From the NCBI GenBank assembly GCA_020746875.1, contig JAGTJL010000020.1:1116001-1180000 (forward strand): a DNA stretch of 64,000 bases, written 5' to 3'. Shown piece by piece: positions 44,221 through 55,648 of the stretch. This DNA comes from Rhexocercosporidium sp. MPI-PUGE-AT-0058. Taxonomy: Eukaryota; Ascomycota; Leotiomycetes; Helotiales. The first letter of the stretch is position 1. Each line of letters starts with the position of its first letter. The translations under genes were made by a program, and so were the position numbers. A model generated the notes under the pieces. That model made no database searches and had not been told where the DNA came from. It saw only the letters and a program-made list of their open reading frames with translations.

Positions 44221-46210
44221 ATCGAAGAATGACGAGTCATGGACTAACACATTCCTAATAGTGAAAGTGAAGAACTGCAGAGTACCTTCAGCGGATGGGA
44301 TATAGTTGTTAATTCAGTTCTGCCTCGAATACATCTAACTCTGAAGAACGCATAATAGAAATATTTTGTTGAGTAATATGGGAACTGTCTTGGATCTGTA
44401 TGTGGCGAGCAGAATTGTCTTTTCCAGGAGGGCTAGTCGGATGGCAGATTCTACAAGTTGCGCCAATGTCCGATAAAGCAACATGTATGAATTCATCTAA
44501 TAAAAAAATGATGGGTGTGGTTTACCTGGAATTAATAGCTGTGGGAAACGTGTTAGGAGGCAGCAGTGGCGGAAGTTTTGATGATGTAAGACAATGTAGT
44601 TGAAATTCAAGACGAGAATAGACTTGTAGGTAAGATCGATCCCAAAAGCAGAAGTAGGATGATGGAGAAGATCATTTTAGGCTTCACCGCGAGTAAGGAC
44701 ATGAGAGACTATGGAGATTGCCGAGAACGAATGCCTTACAGCACACAGCCCCGCACAAGACCTGTGCTTCTTGCTTCGCTACGCGCCTCCCTTCCGGTGC
44801 GATTGCTAAAAGTGCTTCCGGATCAAGATCTTGCCGCCGGGCTTTCACTACTGTTACCTACACTGCTTGCCATTCTTTCGTCCTGACTCCGACACCCGAG
44901 TGAGTCCTGAAGCGGCCCGAGGTGAGATCGGTGTCCAACGCACCCGTATCATGTATGCTAATTTTCGCAGAGCAAAGTGTATTTTGGCATTTGATCGATC
45001 GTTGGCAGCAAAAGTGACGAAAGAAACTTGACTGTTTCGTTCTGGCACTGAAATAACCAACCCAGGACGTTAGTTGAGATTGCCACGAGTATCACTGACA
45101 AATATTTTTCTTGAGTGGGCTTTTATGGCTAGCGTATAGACTTTAAATGGAATGAAGTATCGGCCACGGTTTTATGCCTAATGATCATTTCAACATAGGC
45201 GAGTACTACATTTGCCGTCGCCACTTTCACAAGTACACTGGTGCAAAACCATTGCTGATTTTCGAACACAAATCCGAACCACACAGCAACCAGGGAATCG
45301 CGCTAGCCATCGAGCTAGCAAAATTCCTAATTGAGCGTCAGAGCCCCTTTCGCAGAAATTCTGCATCTTTGGCAATGGCTAATCAAAGTCTACATTTTTG
45401 GCGTTGTCGAAAAAACCCGAATTCGGGGAGCTCAAGCAATGTTTGCCAGACCAGTACTTCGAAAATCCGTTCCTCCACTTTCAAAGCCGTTGCGTCATGA
45501 GTTGCTGTACAGTGTTACCCGGTGCAAGAGCCGCAACGTTGCAACATGCAACTCAAGGGTAATACGAAGTAAATCCATCGAATGAAGTCATGTTCCCCAA
45601 CCTTATCTAAATGCGGGTCTCCAGCTCTCTGTCGAGATGCCAGCCTCCCTCATAGACTTGCACCTGTAAGATTGCCCGAACTCTCGGTCGGTAACGACAC
45701 TGCTTCAAGCCAGACATCGCGGGGGCACTAACTCCAAAGATCAATAAATATCCGCTAAGCGACGGTCAACAAGGGGATATCTCAGGACGCGCATGACGGT
45801 TACCGGCTTGGCAGCGTCATCCCAAGAATTTTAGGTTTTCAGGGTCTGTGCCTTTAAAATAGTTGGACAAACAGTTTTTCATTATTTGAGCGAAACTTGG
45901 CTTCGCCCCAGAGAAAAAGGTTAATCCCTTGTGGACGGATAGTCGGAAATGGGAGTGGAGGAAAAACTGCACCAATTAGATGCATGCCGTGTTTGTGGAG
46001 TGAGGCTGCGGTGTGTGAAGGTTTTTGAATTAGGGGATCGTCGCATAGCGTTGTGGGGAAATACGAGTTGAAGATGGGAACGTTTCCTGGGTACCAAATT
46101 GATAATAATAGATCACATACCATGAACAAAAAGCTGTTGCTCGGCACCGAAGATCCCTGCATCAGTTCAGATGAATTAATTCCTATGCATGTGGGGCTCA
46201 TCTTGAAGAG
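44221..46210. other. Gap, no supported gene
   Basis: Open frames at 44659-44886, 45174-45500 and 45331-45585 show no recognised motif. The last two overlap in different frames around 45360 and could be one frame-shifted remnant, but I cannot name it. The right end holds the promoter of the small secreted protein. Confidence 0.4.
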
Positions 46211-46218
46211 TATATAAA
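46211..46218 (+). promoter_or_regulatory. TATA box of the secreted-protein gene
   Basis: TATATAAA, 118 bases before the ATG at 46336, followed by a CA/CT-rich leader. This layout is common for strongly expressed secreted fungal proteins. Confidence 0.6.
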
Positions 46219-46335
46219 CGCCTCTTCCCATGCTCAATTTCAACTCCATCTTCATTCCTCATCAACATCAAACATCACTTCACACAAACACTACACACAA
46301 CACCTTCATAAGCCACATTCCACAAAACCTCCACA

Positions 46336-46789
46336 ATGCAGTTCTCAACCGTCATCATCTCTTCCATCTTCGCCGCTTTCGCAGCAGCAGCCGGCGAGAC
46401 TGTTTGCATCGAAAACCTATCCATCCGCGACAACGAGGGCATCCAATCCGCCATCTTCGACATCCAACCCGCCGATGTCACCTGTGAAGGCTCTGCCCCA
46501 GCCATAGACAATTACAGCGTTGTTGTGTGCGGAGACAGTGCGTACCGCTTCGCAATCAACGGAACCAACAGTGTGTACACAATGAGAGTGTACAAGGAGC
46601 TTGGTCCTGGGTAAGCTTTCTCCCTTCGTATCTTTAGAGGGCTTTTTACTGATTTGGTTCAGTGTCGGATTCTATGGCGAGTCGGACGTTCTTCCTGTCT
46701 ACTGCCGCGCGGGAGGAAATGGAATCAACGACCGTGTGTGTACTCAGGTTGGCGATGCTGAGTTTATTATTGATAGCGACAGCGATTAA
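46336..46789 (+). CDS. Small secreted AA1-like (Hrip1/BcHip1-type) protein
   Basis: Two exons, 46336-46610 and 46663-46789, 133 residues, with a 52-nt phase-2 intron. The signal peptide is clear (MQFSTVIISSIFAAFAAAAG), so the mature protein is about 113 residues with five cysteines (C24, C50, C65, C106, C118). The pattern CIENLSIRDNEGIQSAIFDI, VVCGDSAYRFAINGT, YTMRVYKELG and VYCRAGGNGI fits the Alternaria allergen 1-like fold. That family includes proteins reported to trigger a hypersensitive response in plants. It is therefore a candidate apoplastic effector or elicitor, but function here is inference. A TATA box lies upstream at 46211. It sits 0.8 kb past the 3' end of the PKS gene, on the opposite strand, and need not be part of that cluster. 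Confidence 0.75.
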
Positions 46790-47597
46790 CATGGGATTGT
46801 ACGGATAATGACGACTTTATGTAATTTTATTTTCTTCGGTGTAAGATAGGCGAGCCAATTCAATGCAAAAGTTGCCGGTTTTCGTTCGATATGGTCTTCT
46901 TTGCTGTCCCAAACCTGACTGTTACATCGATAAAACAGAAAAATATGGACTTCCCTTGCACTTCTCAGTCTGCAGTTCTAAGGAGCAGTGATGCCCAGCA
47001 ACGCTGAGGGAAAAGATGAGACATTTGAAGAGATGGGGTCGGTGTCCCTCCTAGGAGAGAGACGGCTTAAAATCGCGTCTAGCGAAGCGATTCCCCATGT
47101 AAAAACTTCGCTTTGAAAGATTAGATTGCATTCTGTACTCTGATTTTTTGTCTTTGAAATAAATCTCGTGGGTTCATTTAAAGACTTTGAACGGGCTCAG
47201 ATCTAGGATGTAGGAGAGGCAGCCAATGTTGGAATGTTGGTCTTCGCTCGCTTCAGCAAAGGCGAAATGGGCCTGCTTCCTAGTCGTAAGTGGAACACTA
47301 GATCAATTTTGAAGTGTTGAGTCGCCTCGCCTGCAAATTGGCAATATGATAAAAATGGATGTTTTAATAACATGATGTTTGAAGAGTCGGATGGACAAAG
47401 GACGATCGGTTTGCTGCCCAAACTTCGAGTTCCAACACTTGCTTGTAGGTTGGGTGATTGACAAAGTCAGGTAGGTCAAAACATATAATCAATCCATAGG
47501 ATTGATTTGATCTGATAATCTAGCCAGAGGTCTAACTCCTGAATCTAATTGTAAATCCTCAAAATCCAAATGAAATCTAAGCTCCCACTCGTTCACC
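46790..47597. other. Convergent 3' region between effector-like gene and PKS
   Basis: About 0.8 kb between two converging genes. The minus-strand frame 47203-47421 shows no motif. Transcription terminators of both genes must lie here but cannot be pinpointed. Confidence 0.5.
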
Positions 47598-50500
47598 CTA
47601 ACCGATCGTGAATCTTCCAGCAGCAACCATGTCGATTTTGACCTTCTCTGCAAGAGCAGCTGGATTCACATCCTCGCTCATAATCATCAAGAAGGGGATG
47701 TCCACAGCAAACGCCATGAAGAACCAAGTCCTGAACTCCGCGGCCAACATACTATCCATTCCCCAGCTCGCCAGCGGCACAGTCTTGCCAATCTTGTGTG
47801 CTTGGACCAAGATCAAGTTAGCGAGTCGCTGCACCACAAGGCCAGCGATTGCCTCGGCGATCTCTTCATCATCGCCGCCAGCCTCCACCGCTTCAGACAA
47901 GGCGGGTGGTAGACCGGAATCGGACTTCTTGGAGTGAGCGTCTGACTCGCCATCGAGGGAGCTGGCAAGAATTGCAGCTCTGGGGTCGTTCAGAGTGGGG
48001 ATCGTGCCCTCGAAACCCATCTTTCGTAGCTTTTTCATGCCTTGGGTCTCGAGACCAGTGAGGACATGAGCATCTTCTACCACGTTGCCGGTTCTGGTTA
48101 GGGACAGGTCGAGAATGGAGAGGAGTTCTTCCTCCTTGTAGGCCTGAATGCCCTTTCGGACAAGCACAGCTTCGATCTCGGGATTCTCGTGGAGATAACC
48201 GACTTCAGCGATCATACCGAGACCAACAGATGTTGCTGGCAGGCCTTGGCTTCGGCGGTACTTGGCGAAGTTATCCATGAAGGAATTGGCCGAGGTGTAG
48301 TTACTCTCGGTTGCAGTACCGACAGAGCCAGCAACAGAACTGGTCATGAGGAAGAAGTCGAGCTCATCATCCTTGCCCCTAATCGCCTCGTGAAGGTTCA
48401 TTGATCCTTGGACCTTGGGGTTGACACTGCAATGCCACGATGCGTTTGGCATAGAGGTGAAGATGTGCTCCTGGAATATCATTAGTTCTTTTCTAATTGA
48501 ATTTTCCTGGGTATTGCTTACATCAAGACCCATCGCAGCTTGGAAGACACCTCCAATCTTTCCTTGAACCAGAGCGACAGCATTCTTGACATCCTCAAAT
48601 TTGCCAACATCGCCTCGGAATACCTGTATCTCCGCTCCACTGTCTTCCAAATCCTTGACAAGACTGGCAGCAGGCAGCTTATCAAGTCCGGATCGTCCGA
48701 TGAAAACGAACTTTTTGGCTCCTCGCTCTACCATCCATTTGGAGACACCTAAGAGATTAGATTAGAACTTGATATGAGCAAAAAAGTACAGATTAACCTA
48801 CTACGACCAATTCCACCGAGGCATCCACTCAAGACATAGGTCTTAGCTGGAGAAAACTTGATGTCGTACTTGGGTGGCGAAACGTTGATCAACGACTCAG
48901 GATTCTCGAGGGAAACGGCAATCTTGCCCATGCGATCCTTGGTCGAAAAGTATCGGAAAGCTTGGGTGACTTCTCCAACATCAAACACCTTCAGTGGAGA
49001 GAAGGCTTGAATTCTTCCGCTTCTAAACAACGCCAACACTTGCGTAAGAAGTCTAGTTTTTGTTAGTTCATGGCCAGCTTAGGTAGCAGGAATCACTTAC
49101 CTTGCCCAGACCTTGCTCAGTTTTGGCTTTTCTAGATCGTACAGCTCACTGACATCGAAAGCGGAGAATGTAACATTGCGCTTAAATGTTTGCATGTCCA
49201 GCTTTCCAGAATCCGTCAAGTCGCGCTTTCCAATCTCGATGAATCGTCCGAATCTTGCGCAAGCTCTCCAACTGTCATGCAACAAGTCGCCTGTTAAGGA
49301 GTTCAAGACGACGTCGACACCATTACCGTTAGTGGCTGTGAGAACACCTTCCAGGAAGCTTGAGTCTCGAGAGTTGAAGACGTTCTCAGGTTTGATACCA
49401 AAAGTGTCAACCAAGAACTGCTTCTTCGCATCGGTGCTGACAGTCGTAAAGATCTCAGCGCCCTGCATTTTGGCAATTTGGATAGCAGCAATGCCAACTC
49501 CACCTGCTCCGGAGTGGATTAGTACTGTCTCACCCTCGCTTAGTTGAGCACGGTCAAGAAGTCCGTACACAGCGGTGGCGAAGACCAAAGGTAATGTCGA
49601 TAGGGAATTGAAATCCTCACAAGCCAACAGTTTTGCGCAAGCCCATTCAGGGAACCTCTCACGAGTTGCGAAGTTCCCTGGAGCAAGGACGACGACGCGA
49701 TCTCCTGCTTTGAGAGATGTTACCCCTGGGCCGACCTTGCTGATAACACCAGCACACTCGAGAGAAGAGGTGGCGTTCCTGGTATCGACCTTTCCACTGA
49801 AGACAAACACATCCTTTGCATTTAGACCGACGGACTTCACATCCACTTCAACAAAGCCAGGGTCAGGCTCGTCGTTGTTGGGAGCGTCTTCTTTGAAGGC
49901 TAGAGTATCGAATTGACCAAGACTCTTGATTGTGAGACGAGCTGCAGAAACTTCTGCAAGAGGCTTCAAAGAGGGTCTTTCTCCCTGCTTCTGTCTGAAT
50001 GTCTCATTGAGCTCCTCCTCAGGCACAAAACGACTGATGTGAGCAACACCATTCTTTTGGACCGTCTCGGAATCCGGAATGTCATCAGACAAGAGTTCCT
50101 CGATGGTAGTAATTATATTTTCGGCGGTCAGGTCAAGGTGGGTGTTGACATTGTCAATATCGAAAGTGTAGTATCTCAGGGCGGGCTGCTCAAGAATCAA
50201 GGAGCGAGAGAAACCCGAAGCCATAGCGAAAAGAGGTCGGCTTGCGTTAATTTGATCACCTCCCGTGATCCACAGCAGATTCTTTGCATTATCAGTGATG
50301 TACTTGAGGCGAGTCATCTCTTGCACAGACATAGTGCACAATAGAGGTGTTTGCAGTTCAATGGTGGAGATGACGGTAGTCTGAGCAGTGACGTCTGTAG
50401 CAGTAAGATGGTCGAAGTCGATCCGTTCGATGTCTTGACCGAAGTGAGCAGAGATCTTTGGCAGCAGATGGTCGTTGAGACTGTTCTGAGCACCGCGTTC

Positions 50501-53500
50501 GATCAGAAGCAGGTGGCGTTGCTCGAAGTCCACTTCATTCTCTCTTGGTACAGAGAATTTAGCAATCACAAGTCTCTCAGATGACTTCGACCCTGGCAAT
50601 TGCATCATTGAAAGACCAAGAGCTTCACCAGGGCCTTCGAGAGGAATTCGTACTGGTAGACGAGCTACAACCACACCACCGGGGTTGAGGAAAGCCTTCA
50701 CCATTGTGAATCTCTCAGTGGTGTACTCTGATTCGTCCAACATATTTGGGAACAGAATGAGATCAAATTTGGCTCCAGGGCGTGGAGAGAGCCGCTCGAA
50801 AGTGTCTGTAACGGTGGCACTTGATTCCACATCCTCAGCCGAAAGCTCTCCATTGGCGTGGTTGAAGAAACCTCTGGTGTAAGTCGCGCATCGCTTGAAA
50901 GAAGTCTCTGATCGCAGAACATCACCGAGAAGATGCTTGGTGAATTCAGGTGATGGCATCCCGAGTTCAAGAATCTGAACTCTAGGCTTCTTATGTGCGA
51001 CGAACCCAACCATAGCGGCAAGTCTGTAAAGATCTTCACTCTCAAGAGGGTATTTCAAGTTGGTTGATGGTTTCGCGACATCAGAAAGGAAAGGATCGAA
51101 CGCTGCAGCTGTTTTCGGGGTCATTTTCGTAATATCAGGCTTCCAAAGAGCCCTCATCATAGGGCTGAGGTACCAAGCAGTAGAGTCAGCAATTGACAAT
51201 GTTCAGGGCTGCAAGGAAAGAACGAGAGAGATATTATGGATGCCTTGAAAATATCTGGAGACAATCAAAAGAGAAAATAAGGCACTTACTGGCGCCCATC
51301 GATGTCTGATTCATCTTGCATTGCCCCTTGGAAAGAGACAGCACTGACATTAACCATTTGCCCACAGAGCTGGCCATCTTTGTGAAGTTCGGCTGAGATT
51401 TGGATGGATCCAGGTCCGACTGGTGTAGAGATGGCGTCAACGAACCAGTCAGCCAGGGAAGCACCCTCAGATGGAGCCTTGAAACGAGCGACTTCAATTG
51501 CTGTGGGGACCTTGCAAGTGACTTTGCTGATGACACCAGAAGAGCTGGCAATGAGGGCAGTCTGTAGCAAACTATCGATTGTGACAGGGTGCATGATGTA
51601 GTCGGATTGAGTAGTAACACCAGATCCGCCGCCAACCTGGTAGGTAACGGTTGCTCGTGCACGCATAGCCGAGGTCTTGCGATCAGTCTCGATCTTCTCC
51701 ATGCTTTGAAAGTCTGGGCCAAAGTTCAATCCAGTAGTGGAGAGCTTATCGTACCAACTACGAGTGGCTAGTGCCTGGAGCTCAACCTCTCCAAAGGAAA
51801 CCTTAGAGGTGATACTAGTTGCTGCCTGGATGGAAATAGATCCGGTGGCATGAGTGCTCGACTTGTCGTTCTCATAGCTAGAGATCTCGAATTCGAACCA
51901 AGTTGAAGACCTGCTCGCGCCGGAGATTTTGGTGGCATGGAGAGTAGTGAACACCTCAACACCTGGGCTATTCTCATCCATAGGAAGAGGCAAAGCTTTG
52001 GTAATGTTGACTTGGCGGAGAGTGACCGTGGGCTGCAAATCCTTCTTGATTCCTGTAATCTGAGAAACGGCCTCGATCGCCATTGCTAGATAGGCCGCGC
52101 CGGGACAGACCACGTCTTGGCCTAGCTTGTGGCTCTCAATCCAAGGGATGTCCTTGACTCGAAGTGTGTTTCTCCAGATGAAGTCGTGGCCGTTACCGCC
52201 GATGGTGCGAATACCCAAAAGATCATGATGCCCATATTCTCTGTTTCGGAGCTCCCGACTTTGTCTGCTCTCATTAACGAGAAGTCCTTCATAAGTCCAC
52301 GGATACGGCGGCAGCGAGGTAAGAACCTTTCCTTGTCGCGAGGATGAGACGACATTTTCGACCAAGTTGACTTTGTCAAAGTCAACAGTGTGGCCATGGA
52401 GGAATAGATTTCCCATTAAGCCGAGGATGCAGTGAGCACCATTCTTTGCTCTAGTCAAAGCAGTCGTGTAGTGATATTTAGAGTCGTTGAGCTTCAACCA
52501 TTTGCAGATCTGCTTCAGAGGCATTTCCATTGCCGAGTGAGGCCCAATCTCAACGAAGTGTAGTTTCCGTCCTTTGACCAAGCTAGTAACGGCATCATCA
52601 AATCGGACTGGGGACTCGAGATTGGCGCGCCAGTAGGATGGGAGAATTTTTGCCGAGACTTTTCTAAGCAGAGAGTTAGTTTATGTTCTCGAGGGAAGAT
52701 TGCACAGTAAAAAGACAGGGAAGGGTATTGCTGACTTACTCTCCAAATACAGACGACACCCACCTGACATCTGGATTGATTGTGGCGCTCTGTTCCAATC
52801 CGATTGAGTTGTCTAATAAGGACTGGTACTCCGCACCAAGCAATGACATGTGGTGAGAGTGATAGGCACGGCCGTTAGTGTTCAACTTACGTGCAAAAAT
52901 ACCTCGAGAGTCCAGATCAGCCTTGAAGATGTCAATACCAGCTTCGTCACCACTGATCGTGACAGACTCAGGACTGTTGATACATGCAACCTTGATCTGC
53001 TCACTAAGACCGAGCGTGGTGATCTCAGCAGTAGCTGCGTCTTTGTGTAGACTGACGGCCATCATTGCACCAGGAACTTTGCTTGAGCTTTTACCTACAA
53101 CGTATCCACGATAGTAAGCGACGGTGATAGCTTGCGCTGCGGTCAAACGGCCTAGGTGATGGAAATATCAGTAGACAATAGGAATGTTGAATTCTAGATC
53201 AAATACCTGATGCGTAAGCAGCACAAATTTCTCCTGAAGAATGTCCCACGACACCGACTGGGTTGACACCCCATTTCTTTAGAAGCTCAACGAATGCAAT
53301 TTGGATGGCAGTGCAGACAGGCTGCGAACGAGTGACATGGCTGATTTGGCTGGTTTCCTTTGGATCCAAGAGAGCTTGAAGAAGGTTCCAATCGGGTTTC
53401 TCTGGCAGTGCTTGGAGGACGGCATCAAGCTCGACGATGGTCTGACGGAAGGAAGGGAACTCTTCAATCACCTCCTTGGCCATTTGTGGCCACTGCGCTC

Positions 53501-55648
53501 CTTGTCCCGTAAACACAAAGGCAATTGGGAGCTCAGAGAAGGTACCGACGCCATTACCCTTCCAGTTTCCGGTCAAATCTTCGGCAAGAGACTTCTGGCC
53601 AGCCACCGTGAAACTTCGCTGAGCAAGTCTGCTCCGGCGGTTGCCAAGGGTATGAGCAAGATCCACAACATTGACATTCCCAGCAGTCGTAGAAGCAAGA
53701 CGCCCTTCTTGAGTACGGAGCGCAGACTCGGTGCTTGCGGAGAGCGGGATTAAAAAGCTCTTCTTTAGTTGGGAGAGCTCCTCTGACGAAACCTCCGGAC
53801 CAGGGCCGGCATGTGCCTTCGCGGCATCCAGAATACAATGAGAATTGGCTCCTCCATAACCGAAAGAGTTGACTCCGATACGACGAGTCTTATGTTCAGT
53901 AATGGGCCATGCTTTGGTGTCCGTGACAATTTCCACGCCCCATTCTTTGGTTTTGATCTTGGGGTTGATATTCTTGATACCAATTGTGGCTGGGAGGATT
54001 TCATGCTCAAGGGCGAGAGTTGCCTTGATTATCGACGAGAGACCACTTGTTGCTTCGCTGTGTCCCAAATTTGTCTTAACCTATAACAAAGTTAAGATTA
54101 TCATCAAAGAATAGTCAAAATATGGAACGAAGCCTAGAAGGAATAAAAAAAGGGCTGGGGCTAGATAGGGGTAATCTAAATCACATGATATGTGGGGGTA
54201 GATTAAGCGCTATTGGGTCGGTCCTGTACTGTTGAAATGCTTATCGCGTTTGGCAATGCAAGCGAGCAACAACAACAAACAACACGTCTCGAGTTCTATA
54301 AAACCGCCACAACACTGAGGGGGAAGACAGCGAATGAGAGTCTTGTTACTCACAGATCCGATCAGCAAAGGTCGGCTGCTTGCCTGAGTTCGTTGGAATA
54401 CGCGGCCAACGGCTTCTACCTCAATTGGATCGCCAACAGGTGTGCCCGTGCCGTGACATTCGACGTAGTCGGTCTGGGTGTAGTCTGTGAGTCCTGCCTT
54501 GGCATAGGCCTTTCGGATGACTGCTTCTTGTCCGTCGGCAGAAGGAAGAGAGATTCCAGGAGTTTTGCCGTTTCTTCACTTGTTAGTCCAAGCTGCTGGA
54601 AGAGGTGGACTTGAGTCTCGTGACTTACGCGTTCACGGCACTTCCTCGAATAATGGAACGGATTGGATCCCCGTCAGCGATGGCCTTGCTCAACTTCTTG
54701 AGATACAAGCATGCAAGTCCATCAGCACGACCATAGCCGTCAGCGGTGTCATCGAAAGTGTGACAAGTTCCTGTTGGCGAGAGAACACCGGCCTTCATAG
54801 TACCAAGCTGCTGCTCAGGACTCTGCATGAGATTAGAAGCGGCGACGATCGCTGCATCACACTCTCCGGCATCTATTGCAGAACATGCTTGATGCAAACT
54901 GTAGAGGGATGCAGAGCAACCGGTGTCCAGCGTGAAACTAAGGTGAAGATCAATATTTTGAAAGCCCTTGGAGTCCAGTGTTGGCTTCTTACCTTGGACC
55001 CACAAGATTGAGGGCGTGACTGATTCTGTTTGAAAGAATGGTAGTTCCCATACCTGTCGCGTGGTATCTATGAAGATAGTCTGGATCTCTGGTTTGCATC
55101 ATCCAGTAGTCGAGGGTAAAACTTCCGACGAAGACTCCAATGGGTTGTCCGCTCACCTGATCCAAGCGGACACCAGCATTCTCAAGGCACTCATATGTCA
55201 ATTCGAGAAGCTTTCGTTGTTGGGGGTCCATGAAAGTAGCCTCAATGTTGTTGATGCCAAAGAAGCTGTTCTCAAATTCCCGAAGGTCTTCTTGGACGAA
55301 GTACCCTGAGTTCATGGACATAGATCCGATCTTCTCTCCACCATTAGGGTGGTAGAAGGCATCGACGTTCCATCGAGATGCTGGCACTTTCGAGTGTCCA
55401 GATTTCTGGTCCATGAGAAGTTGCCAGAGGTCAGAGGCAGACTTTACATCGCCAGGAAGGCGGCAGCCTATATGATTAGCAAATGTGAATCAGGAAAGTG
55501 GCATGAACATACTCATGCCGACGATGGCAATTGGCTCCGGGATGTAGGAAGATTGAGTAGCGTTTGAAGAGCTCAGGTGGGTAGGCGGGCCTCCAGGGCT
55601 AGCCACCCGGGTGGGAGAGTCATTGGGCTCATCGAACATTGGAGCCAT
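47598..55648 (-). CDS. Highly reducing type I iterative polyketide synthase
   Basis: Minus strand, 11 exons, 2404 residues: 55513-55648, 54993-55467, 54629-54937, 54354-54573, 53207-54080, 52740-53151, 51290-52663, 49101-51164, 48802-49052, 48522-48748 and 47598-48470. All junctions keep frame. Order: KS (about 30-455; Cys in DTGCSASL, His in [13 protein letters not shown] and [10 protein letters not shown]); MAT (about 565-880; [15 protein letters not shown]); DH (about 955-1245; His in WIESHKLG...CPGAAY, Asp in [10 protein letters not shown]); a vestigial C-methyltransferase region whose SAM motif reads [11 protein letters not shown] instead of ILEIGxGxG; ER (about 1700-2000; HSGAGGVG intact); KR (about 2025-2210; [18 protein letters not shown]); ACP (GMDSM, Ser near 2354). 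No thioesterase or reductase release domain follows. It should make a strongly reduced chain, probably unmethylated. Intron 4 is 273 nt, much longer than most. Confidence 0.93.

Noticed and set aside
51165..51289. Shorter PKS intron ending at the TTGCAG near 51215
   Set aside because: That acceptor puts the following sequence in a frame with early stops. The later ACCTCAG acceptor at 51165 keeps frame into the MT-like region.
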